In this document: in pieces, positions 56,681 through 64,000 of the stretch
Position numbering within the stretch: the stretch's first letter is position 1
Layout of the letters: every line of letters starts with the position of its first letter
DNA from: Ornithinimicrobium humiphilum
GTDB taxonomy: Bacteria; Actinomycetota; Actinomycetes; Actinomycetales; Dermatophilaceae
Reading direction: 5' to 3'
DNA: 64,000 nucleotides
NCBI RefSeq assembly: GCF_006716885.1
Contig: NZ_VFPU01000001.1
Coordinates: 620,001 to 684,000, forward strand
Notes under the pieces: generated by a model
The model's database searches: none
What the model was told of the DNA's origin: nothing
The model's input: only the letters and a program-made list of their open reading frames with translations
Made by a program: the position numbers and the translations under genes

Positions 56681-58101
56681 CGGCACCTCACCAGCTCGGG
56701 CTGGTCGCCCTGCGCGACGCCCTGCGTTCCCGCGAGCTGAGCGCCCGCGAGGTCGTCGAGGACCACCTGGCCCGCATCGAGCAGGTCAACCCGGTCGTCA
56801 ACGCCGTCGTCACGCTCGAGCCGGAGCGGGCGCTGGCCGCGGCGGACGAGGCCGACCGACGCGCCGCCGCGGGGGAGGAGCTGCCCCCGCTGCACGGCAT
56901 ACCCATGACGCACAAGGACACCCACGCGACGGCGGGCATCCGCACCACGATGGGCTCGCCGCTGCTGGCCGACAACGTGCCCGGCCACAGCGACCTCGTC
57001 GTCGAGCGGCTGTGGGACGCCGGCGTCATCTGCACCGGCAAGAACAACGTGCCGGAGTTCGCCGCCGGGTCGCACACCTTCAACCCGGTGTTCGGGGCGA
57101 CGGGCAACCCCTACGACCCGCAGCGGTCGGCGGGCGGCTCCTCGGGCGGCGCGGCCGTGGCGCTCGCGACCCGCGTCCAGGCGCTCGCGGACGGCTCCGA
57201 CATGGGCGGCTCGCTGCGCAATCCGGCGGCGTGGTGCAACGTCGTGGGCCTGCGTCCCAGCCCGGGCGTCGTCCCCTACGTGCCGGCCGCGAACCCGGAC
57301 GCCTGGCTCAGCCGCAACGGTCTGATGGCGCGCACGGTCGACGACCTGGCGCTGGGCATGTCGGTCGTCGCCGGGCCGCACCCGGCCGGCCCGCTGCCCA
57401 GCCCGCTCGGCTCCGCCGCCTTCCTGGCCCTGCTCGACGACACCGGCCCGGCCGACCTGACCGGGGTCCGCGTCGGCGTGAGCGTCGACCTGGGCGTCGG
57501 TGTCCCGGTCGCGCCCGAGGTGCGGCGCGCGGTGCTCCAGCAGGCCGAGGTGCTGGCCTCGCTCGGCGCCACGGTCGAGGAGTCGGCGCCCCGCCTGCAG
57601 GACGCGGACGAGGTCTTCGACGTCACCCGGGCCTTCGAGCTGGCGACCAACCTGCGCCGGCTCGTCCGGGACCACACCCACGACGGACTCGTCAAGGAGG
57701 ACCTGCTCTGGAACGTCCGTCGGGGCGTCGAGCTCACGGCCGAGCAGCTGATGTCGGCCGCCGAGGCGCGCGGGCGGCTGGACGCGGCGGTGCGCGAGTG
57801 GTTCGGCACCTTCGACCTGCTGCTCACGGCGACGGTCCAGGTCATGCCGTTCCCGACCGACGAGAAGTGGCCGCAGGAGATCGACGGGGTGAAGCTCGAG
57901 ACCTACGTCGAGTGGATGCGCTCCTGCTCGGTCATCTCGGCGACCCGGTGCCCGGCGCTGTCCGTGCCCGGTGGCTTCGTCGACGGCCTGCCCGTCGGGC
58001 TGCAGCTCGTCGCGGCACCCTACGCCGACGACCGGCTGCTGCGCCTGGCCCGCGTCTACGAGCGGGCGACGCGCTTCGGAGAGACGCTCCCGCAGCTCTG
58101 A
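56677..58101 (+). CDS. amidase (amidase-signature family)
   Basis: A 474-residue amidase-signature enzyme. The Ser-cisSer-Lys triad is visible: Lys in MTHKDTHAT (about 79), the cis-Ser in SAGGSSGGAAVAL and the nucleophile Ser in DGSDMGGSLRNPAAW. It hydrolyses a carboxamide to acid and ammonia. Coupled to fdrA and DUF1116 it probably takes the amide left after carbamoyl transfer (oxamate or malonamate type), though the family is broad. A long perfect hairpin follows the stop. Confidence 0.9.
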   Translation: MTAPHQLGLVALRDALRSRELSAREVVEDHLARIEQVNPVVNAVVTLEPERALAAADEADRRAAAGEELPPLHGIPMTHKDTHATAGIRTTMGSPLLADNVPGHSDLVVERLWDAGVICTGKNNVPEFAAGSHTFNPVFGATGNPYDPQRSAGGSSGGAAVALATRVQALADGSDMGGSLRNPAAWCNVVGLRPSPGVVPYVPAANPDAWLSRNGLMARTVDDLALGMSVVAGPHPAGPLPSPLGSAAFLALLDDTGPADLTGVRVGVSVDLGVGVPVAPEVRRAVLQQAEVLASLGATVEESAPRLQDADEVFDVTRAFELATNLRRLVRDHTHDGLVKEDLLWNVRRGVELTAEQLMSAAEARGRLDAAVREWFGTFDLLLTATVQVMPFPTDEKWPQEIDGVKLETYVEWMRSCSVISATRCPALSVPGGFVDGLPVGLQLVAAPYADDRLLRLARVYERATRFGETLPQL

Positions 58102-58109
58102 CGGGGTCC

Positions 58110-58165
58110 GGCAGGTGCGGCCGACCGCCCTGGTGGTCAGGTGCCGCCCGGGGGCCGCACCTGCC
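58110..58165 (+). terminator. hairpin after the DUF2877-fdrA-DUF1116-amidase operon
   Basis: GGCAGGTGCGGCC (58110-58122) and GGCCGCACCTGCC (58153-58165), 13 perfect bp with a 30-base loop that can pair internally. Confidence 0.75.
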
Positions 58166-58182
58166 GCCCGCCGATGACGGAT

Positions 58183-58201
58183 GTCACGGTCAGGTCGTGA
58201 C
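58183..58201 (+). promoter_or_regulatory. inverted repeat upstream of the ABC/two-component operon
   Basis: GTCACG-N7-CGTGAC, 45 bp before the ATPase ATG. It is shaped like a NarL/LuxR-type response-regulator site and may be bound by the operon's own regulator. Confidence 0.5.
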
Positions 58202-58245
58202 GGACGACGGGGGTGGCCCCCGGTGTCGGGAACCAGGCTTGAGGC

Positions 58246-59180
<935 letters not shown>

Positions 59181-59184
<4 letters not shown>

Positions 59185-59942
59185 ACACCACCTACACGGC
59201 GCTGGAGCTGCGCCGGACCACCCGCAACTACGTCTCGATGTTCTTCATCGCCGTCCTGCCCGCGTTCTTCTACGTCGTCTTCGGTGCGGCGCAGGACTTC
59301 GGGGCCGAGCCGATCGGGAACGGCAACGTCACCTTCTACGTGATGGTCTCGATGGCCGCCTACGGCGCGGTCACCGCGACCGTCAGCATCGGCGGCATGG
59401 CGGCGGTGGAGCGGATGCAGGGCTGGGGCCGGCAGCTCGGCCTGACGCCGATGAAGGACCGGGAGTTCGTGCTCTCCAAGGTGCTGGTCGCCCTGGGCGT
59501 CGCGGCCGTCCCGGTCGCCCTGATCTTCCTGCTGGGATCGCTGACCGGGGCCGAGGCGCCGCCCCTGGCGTGGCTGCTCAGCGCGGCCATCGCGCTCGGC
59601 GGGGCGGGGCTCTTCGCGATCTACGGGCTGTGCTTCGGGCTGGCGTTCCGCTCCGAGGCCGCCGCCGCGGCGGCCAGCGGGTCGCTGGTGGTGCTGGCCT
59701 TCCTCGGCAACATCTTCTTCCCGCTCTCGGGCTCGATGCTCACGATCGCCCGGTTCACCCCGCTCTACGGCGTCGTGACCCTGGCGCGGCATCCGCTGAC
59801 CGGTGGCGACCGTCTCGACGGCACCGCCGGTGGGCTCGTCCACGAGGCCCTGTGGATCCCGGTCGCTAACGTGGTGGTGTGGACGATCCTGCTCGGTCTG
59901 ACCGCGGTGTGGCTGGTGCGCCGCAGCCGGGCACGCCAGTGA
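59181..59942 (+). CDS. ABC-2 type transporter permease
   Basis: A 253-residue permease with six helices (MFFIAVLPAFFYVVFGAAQD, YVMVSMAAYGAVTATVSI, LLGSLTGAEAPPLAWLLSA, GSLVVLAFLGNIFFPLSGSM, VVVWTILLGLTAVWLV). It overlaps the ATPase by ATGA and the kinase start overlaps its stop (GTGA). The exported substrate is unknown. Confidence 0.9.
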
Positions 59943-61039
59943 GCGAGCCGGTGGAGGCCGACACCGACGGTCCCCGTGATCCGTGGGAGCGGTTCGGCTG
60001 GCTCATGGGGGCCGTCTGGCTCGTCTTCCTGGCCTTCCCGGCATCCACCGCGGTGGCCGCCGACCGTCCCGCGCTATGGCGTGCGCTCACCGTGGCGCTG
60101 GTCGTCACCTTCGCAGCCACCTACGTCGTCGGCTTCATCCGGGTGACGAGGGCCGCCACGTGGGCCGAGGTCGGCCGGCGCGGCCTCGCGGGCCTGGGGG
60201 TCCTGGTCGTGCTGCTGCTGCTGACCGTGCCGACCATCGAGGTCCAGGCCCTGGGCATGGTGCCCTTCGTCGTGGCCTTCGCGATGTTCAGCCAGCCCCT
60301 GGCCAGAGCGCTCGCGGTCGGTCTCCTCGGGCTGCTCGGGGTGGTGCTGGTGCCGCTGGCCCTGGGCCGCTACGACGAGACGTGGCACCTGACCCCGATC
60401 GTCGTCCTGGTCCTCGTCTCGACCGGGCTTGTGCGGCTGCTGGAGCAGCGCCGCCTCGAGCACCGTGAGTTTCGCGACGCGCTCACGGTCGCGGCCGAGC
60501 GGGACCGGCTCGCCCGGGACGTGCACGACGTCCTGGGGCACAGTCTCACCGTGGTGACCGTCAAGGCGGAGCTGGCCGAGCGGCTGGTGGACGTCGACCC
60601 GGAACGCGCCAAGGCCGAGCTGGAGCAGATCCGGTCGTTGTCGCGGGAGGCGCTGGCCGAGATCCGCGCGACCGTCTCCGGTCTCCGGGTGGCCCGGCTC
60701 GCCGAGGAGGTGGCGGCGGCGCGGACCACGCTGGCGGACGCCGGGATCGCGGCCGAGCTGCCCGACGACCCCTCCGTGGTCGACCCGCGCCACCGGATCG
60801 TCCTCGCCTGGGCCCTGCGCGAGGCCGTGACGAACGTGGTGAGGCACAGCCAGGCCTCGGCCTGCCGGGTCGCGCTCGGGACCGACTACCTCGTGGTCGA
60901 GGACGACGGGCGGGGACCGGGTCGCCGCGGCGACGGTCAGGGGCTGCGCGGGGTCCGGGAGCGGGTCGAGGGCGCGGGAGGCACGGTCTCGGTCGGGGCC
61001 CGGCCCGGAGGCGGCACCCGGCTCGAGGTGCGGCTGTGA
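59939..61039 (+). CDS. DesK-type sensor histidine kinase
   Basis: A 366-residue kinase. Five or six N-terminal helices (about 15-165) form a membrane sensor with no large extracellular loop. HisKA_3 follows with ERDRLARDVHDVLGHSLTVV carrying the phospho-His, and a short HATPase_c with ALREAVTNVVRHSQA (N box) and DDGRG...GQGLRGVRERV. GTG 59939 overlaps the permease stop, implying the transporter and sensor act together. Confidence 0.92.
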   Translation: MSEPVEADTDGPRDPWERFGWLMGAVWLVFLAFPASTAVAADRPALWRALTVALVVTFAATYVVGFIRVTRAATWAEVGRRGLAGLGVLVVLLLLTVPTIEVQALGMVPFVVAFAMFSQPLARALAVGLLGLLGVVLVPLALGRYDETWHLTPIVVLVLVSTGLVRLLEQRRLEHREFRDALTVAAERDRLARDVHDVLGHSLTVVTVKAELAERLVDVDPERAKAELEQIRSLSREALAEIRATVSGLRVARLAEEVAAARTTLADAGIAAELPDDPSVVDPRHRIVLAWALREAVTNVVRHSQASACRVALGTDYLVVEDDGRGPGRRGDGQGLRGVRERVEGAGGTVSVGARPGGGTRLEVRL

Positions 61040-61641
61040 TCCGGCTCCTGCTCGCCGACGACCAGGCCCTCGTCCGGGGAGCGCTCGCCGCGCTCCTCGG
61101 TCTCGAGCCAGACCTGCAGGTGGTGGCGGAGGTCGGCCACGGGGACGAGGTGGTCGACCGCGCACGGGCCGCCCGGGTGGACGTGTGCCTGCTCGACATC
61201 GAGATGCCCGGAGCCGACGGCATCGAGGTGGTCCGCCGGCTCGCCACCGAGCTGCCGGCGTGCCGCTCGCTGATCGTCACCACCTTCGGTCGACCCGGCT
61301 ACCTCCGGCGTGCCCTGGAGGCCGGGGCCGACGGCTTCGTCGTCAAGGACACCCCCGCCCGCGAGCTGGCCGACGCCGTCCGGCGGGTCCATGCCGGGCT
61401 CCGGGTCGTCGATCCCGCCCTGGCCGCCGAGACGCTCGTCGGCGGCCCCAACCCGCTCACCACGCGTGAGCGGGAGGTGCTTCGCGAGGCCCTGGAAGGC
61501 GCCACGGTGAGCACCATCGCCGGCCGGCTGCACCTGTCTCCGGGGACGGTGCGCAACTACCTCTCGTCGGCGATCGGGAAGACGGGCGAGCCGACGCGGG
61601 TCGCCGCCGCCCGTCTCGCGCAGGAGCGCGGCTGGCTCTGA
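61036..61641 (+). CDS. NarL/LuxR-family response regulator
   Basis: A 201-residue regulator. The receiver has LLLADDQALVRGALAA, the phospho-acceptor Asp in DVCLLDIEMP and Lys in VVKDTPA. The HTH is LTTREREVLREALEG...STIAGRLHLSPGTVRNYLSS. It is the partner of the preceding kinase, with GTGA overlap, and probably binds the inverted repeat upstream of the ATPase gene. Confidence 0.94.
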   Translation: MIRLLLADDQALVRGALAALLGLEPDLQVVAEVGHGDEVVDRARAARVDVCLLDIEMPGADGIEVVRRLATELPACRSLIVTTFGRPGYLRRALEAGADGFVVKDTPARELADAVRRVHAGLRVVDPALAAETLVGGPNPLTTREREVLREALEGATVSTIAGRLHLSPGTVRNYLSSAIGKTGEPTRVAAARLAQERGWL

Positions 61642-61659
61642 CTCGCCGAGCCACCCGGC

Positions 61660-62496
61660 CTATGTCGTGGGCCGGCGAACCGATGACCGGGCCGTCGCCG
61701 GCTTCCCCGTCAGCGCGACGAGGAGCGCGAGTGCCAGCGTGCCTGCGGCGACCGGGACGGAGTCGACCGAGCCGACGGTGTCCGGGAAGGCCGCCCAGCA
61801 CAGCGCCATCGTCCCCAGGGTGATGGCCACTGCGGCACGCACGACCGGCACCGCCCGCGGCCAGTGCGCCAGCACGACGAGCAGCGCCACGACGGCGATC
61901 GCCAGGGAGCCCTGCACCGGCCAGTGGTCGACGCCGTTGGTCTGCCAGGCCTCCCGCGACGGGTCGGTCTGCGCCGTGGAGAAGGCGTCGGCCGCGTAGC
62001 GCCAGGCGGTCGGGGCCGCCGCGAGGGGGAGGAGCAGCAGCGCCGGACGCACCCGCAGCACCAGTCCCTCGGCACGTGCCTGGTGCAGCGCGGCCGGCAG
62101 CACCGGCAGCGCGGACACGACCACGAGCAGCGCCACCACAGCAGGCGGCCACTGGCCGCCCAGCACGGCGCCGACCAGCAGCGTCGCTGCGCCCACGGCC
62201 AGGACCACCGCGACCGGCAGCGCCTCCTGCGGGCGGACGGCGAACCAGCCGAAGGGCAGCGCCACGAGGAAGGTGAGGAAGGCGCCCCAGCTGACCATCA
62301 GCGCGACAGAGTCGGCGTAGTAGGAGTCCGGGACGAACATCACCTGGAGGTCGATGAGCCCCATGCCGGGGAGCACCGACCAGAACGGCACCATCAGCCC
62401 GGCGACGACGCGCTGCCAGCGGCGGACGGCATACCTCGCAGACGGCGCGGCGCCGGGCGCGGCAGATGCCACGCCCGGCGCCGTCGGAGTGCCCAC
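61660..62496 (-). CDS. multi-helix membrane protein of unknown function
   Basis: About 278 residues from GTG 62496, which has GGAGGG five bases upstream. After an Ala/Pro-rich N-terminus there are around eight helices (VALMVSWGAFLTFLVALPFGWF, AVVLAVGAATLLVGAVLG and others). No conserved family motif is recognised. It lies 28 bp after the barbiturase stop on the same strand and could be in its transcript. It converges on the response regulator. Confidence 0.65.
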   Translation of the reverse strand: MGTPTAPGVASAAPGAAPSARYAVRRWQRVVAGLMVPFWSVLPGMGLIDLQVMFVPDSYYADSVALMVSWGAFLTFLVALPFGWFAVRPQEALPVAVVLAVGAATLLVGAVLGGQWPPAVVALLVVVSALPVLPAALHQARAEGLVLRVRPALLLLPLAAAPTAWRYAADAFSTAQTDPSREAWQTNGVDHWPVQGSLAIAVVALLVVLAHWPRAVPVVRAAVAITLGTMALCWAAFPDTVGSVDSVPVAAGTLALALLVALTGKPATARSSVRRPTT

Positions 62497-62524
62497 TGCA
62501 GCCCTCCCGTGCCCGTACGGAGGG

Positions 62525-63661
62525 TCAGCGGGTCGGGGGCACGTAGCCCGTCGGCTCCGCACCCAGGTCGACGATCGCCGCGACCGGTCCGCCGCCGTCG
62601 GGGCCCTGGTGGGCGGCCGAGACGGAGACGAAGACGGCCGGGTCACCGGTCACCGCGGCGGTGACGCCGCCGACGGCGGCCTTGATCTGGCGGTGCCAGT
62701 GCACGTCGGAGTCGTCCAGCATCGCGTTGCGACGGCCCAGGACCTTGCCGTCCTGGCTCGCCTCGCACTTGAGGAAGACGTTGACCAGGCGACCCTGCAG
62801 GTCGTCGCGGTGCGGGCGCTCCGGCAGGTCGAGGCCGGCGTTGCGGATGGCGTTCCATATGCCGTCCTGGTCGAGCGCGTGCTCCATGACCGAGTGGCCG
62901 ATCCGGTAGCGGCCGCCGATGCCCGTGGCGTTGCCCACGACGACGACCTGCGCGCGGTCGAGCTCGACGCCCGAGGAGCAGGAGGCGACCGCGGAGTACT
63001 TGCTCCGGTCGCGCATGATGTCGTCGTTCGTCAGCTCGGTGACCTCGCCGAGGGCCTTGGCGATGCCGAGGCCGGTGGTGCCGTTGGAGACGTCCATCGA
63101 GGTGAGGGTGTCGTCGGTGAAGACGGTCTCCCCGCGGCTGTGCGCGTCGCGGATGGTGTCGATCGTCAGCAGCGGCGTCTTGGTCTGCACGTAGTGGACC
63201 TCGGCCGGGTCGGTGATGCCCGCGCGCTCCATGGCGACCTTCACGGCGTCGGCGACCTTGTCGACCATGCCCATGCGCCCGATCTCCTCGGGCAGGATCG
63301 GCTCGCTCATCGCCATGCCGACCGTGAGGCGGGGCTCGTCGGTGGCCTCCACGGTCGAGGGGTCGACGGTGGCGAAGATCGTCGCGTGGGGGCTGATGAC
63401 GCCGTCGGTGCCACCGGACCACACGATCGGGATCTGCCGGACCTTGTCCTCGGCCACGCCCTTGGCCATCAGCGCCTCGCGGAAGGCCCGGTCGGCGATG
63501 ATGCGCGTGTAGTCGTTGACGCCGCCATTGCCTTCGGTCTTGCCGATGATCGCCAGGACCCGGTCGGCCTCCAGGACCCCCTCGTCCAGCAGTCGGGTGA
63601 ACTCGCTCGCGTCGCTCACGGAGTGGATCGGGACCTTGCGTACCTCGATGGGCTCGGGCAT
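62525..63661 (-). CDS. barbiturase (ring-opening amidohydrolase, cyanuric acid hydrolase family)
   Basis: A 378-residue member of the barbiturase/AtzD family with its three-fold repeat and Ser-Lys pairs: K41 in [12 protein letters not shown] with S82 in [10 protein letters not shown]161 in VQTKTPLL with the Ser in [11 protein letters not shown], and K298 in [10 protein letters not shown] with the Ser in [15 protein letters not shown]. The wording is very close to what I remember of Rhodococcus erythropolis barbiturase. It opens barbiturate to ureidomalonate in oxidative pyrimidine breakdown. ATG 63661 follows GGAAGAAAGG. A perfect 15-bp palindrome lies 70 bp upstream. Confidence 0.92.
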   Translation of the reverse strand: MPEPIEVRKVPIHSVSDASEFTRLLDEGVLEADRVLAIIGKTEGNGGVNDYTRIIADRAFREALMAKGVAEDKVRQIPIVWSGGTDGVISPHATIFATVDPSTVEATDEPRLTVGMAMSEPILPEEIGRMGMVDKVADAVKVAMERAGITDPAEVHYVQTKTPLLTIDTIRDAHSRGETVFTDDTLTSMDVSNGTTGLGIAKALGEVTELTNDDIMRDRSKYSAVASCSSGVELDRAQVVVVGNATGIGGRYRIGHSVMEHALDQDGIWNAIRNAGLDLPERPHRDDLQGRLVNVFLKCEASQDGKVLGRRNAMLDDSDVHWHRQIKAAVGGVTAAVTGDPAVFVSVSAAHQGPDGGGPVAAIVDLGAEPTGYVPPTR

Positions 63662-63701
63662 GCTTCCGCCTTTCTTCCTTGACAGGTGGTGCGTGCACCC
63701 A

Positions 63702-63745
63702 GGCTAGGTGGGCGCCTGGGCCGCTGCCGGTGGCAACAGTTGCCA
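63702..63745 (-). promoter_or_regulatory. barbiturase promoter with perfect palindromic operator
   Basis: TGGCAAC-A-GTTGCCA (63731-63745) is a perfect palindrome. A minus-strand TAGCCT (63707-63702) may be the -10, with no obvious -35, so an activator centred near -43 is plausible. The core GGCA...GTTGCC also occurs upstream of hyuA. Confidence 0.6.
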
Positions 63746-63813
63746 GAAAACCCCCCGGTTCGCCGGTAGGCCTTGACGGGCGTGCGGGCCCGTTCAGGGG
63801 TCTGAGCGTGATG

Positions 63814-63918
63814 TATAGGCTGGCCGGGTCTTGTCTGCGCGGCAGAAATGTGCAGACTGGCTGCACGGCATACCCCCTGCCGGTCCCCCCTTGTTCAGAG
63901 ACGAACGTAGGAGAACGA
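63814..63918 (+). promoter_or_regulatory. promoter and leader of the last gene
   Basis: TATAGGCT at 63814-63821 is a good -10. The following leader of about 95 nt can form GTCTGC (63833-63838) with GCAGAC (63852-63857) and contains one dispersed 10-mer (63865-63874). TAGGAGA precedes the ATG. Confidence 0.5.
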
Positions 63919-64000
63919 ATGTCGCTATCCAGCACGAGGCGCACCCTTGTCGGTGCCGTCGCCTCGTCCATCGCCCTCTCGCTGGCGTTGGCACCCTCCG
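63919..64000 (+). CDS. exported protein, N-terminal fragment (cut by window end)
   Basis: Only 27 codons are visible: MSLSSTRRTLVGAVASSIAL and the start of a hydrophobic signal segment, with two Arg before it. AGGAGA lies five bases before the ATG. It is a secreted or lipid-anchored protein; identity needs the next bases. Confidence 0.65.
   Translation, partial: MSLSSTRRTLVGAVASSIALSLALAPS

Overview
The window is a chromosomal stretch of a very GC-rich actinobacterium. Mycothiol conjugate amidase, a DUF4307 protein, a Leu-rich leuA leader peptide, NnrD, PhoH2 and many -10 boxes lying 6-7 nt before a start codon all fit Actinomycetes. My guess is Micrococcales near Intrasporangiaceae/Ornithinimicrobiaceae, from gene content only. 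I see no prophage, insertion sequence, CRISPR array, rRNA or tRNA. Most of the window is densely packed operons with ATGA/GTGA overlaps, separated by strong hairpins.

Layout. 1-4.3 kb: partial AraC-type regulator divergent from a glyoxalase-fold protein, a DUF808 membrane protein, a thiolase and an RraA-like protein. 4.3-9.1 kb: an oleA-oleBC-oleD operon for head-to-head condensation of fatty acids, with oleB and oleC fused in one 927-residue polypeptide; a large lipoprotein is divergent from it. 10.3-20.5 kb: msrA, an orphan MutL-type ASKHA protein, ilvA, greA, a DUF4307 protein, mca and a small membrane protein, hemolysin III, an isoprenyl transferase and a polar amino acid ABC importer. 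20.8-33.4 kb: phoH2, a cell-wall transglycosylase with a long structured leader and a CRP-like site, a DUF1206 protein, coaA, glmS-acpS-nnrD, a VOC protein, TerC preceded by a probable yybP-ykoY manganese riboswitch, an unknown membrane protein, and leuA preceded by a leader-peptide attenuator. 33.7-38.4 kb: a BMP-type nucleoside ABC importer.

38.4-63.7 kb holds the most interesting block. On the minus strand: PucR regulator, uracil/xanthine permease, molybdenum hydroxylase (FAD, 2Fe-2S and Mo subunits plus CoxG-like protein), ATP-dependent hydantoinase HyuA/HyuB, an NmrA-like protein and carbamate kinase. Divergent on the plus strand: DUF2877, FdrA and DUF1116 (the three parts of the oxamate carbamoyltransferase of allantoin catabolism) and an amidase. 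After an ABC transporter with its own two-component system and one membrane protein comes a barbiturase. Together they suggest an oxidative pyrimidine route: uracil to barbiturate (Mo hydroxylase), to ureidomalonate (barbiturase), then phosphorolysis by the FdrA/DUF1116/DUF2877 enzyme to malonamate plus carbamoyl phosphate, malonamate to malonate (amidase), and carbamoyl phosphate to ATP (carbamate kinase). Ureidomalonate is the one-carbon-longer homologue of oxalurate, so the chemistry is coherent, but the assignment is an inference. Similar palindromes upstream of barbiturase and hyuA hint at one regulon.

A second unexplained signal is a dispersed 10-mer, ACGGCATACC (either strand). I count 12 exact copies by eye. 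Copies inside genes use codons that are otherwise rare here (ATA, GTA, GCA, TAT).
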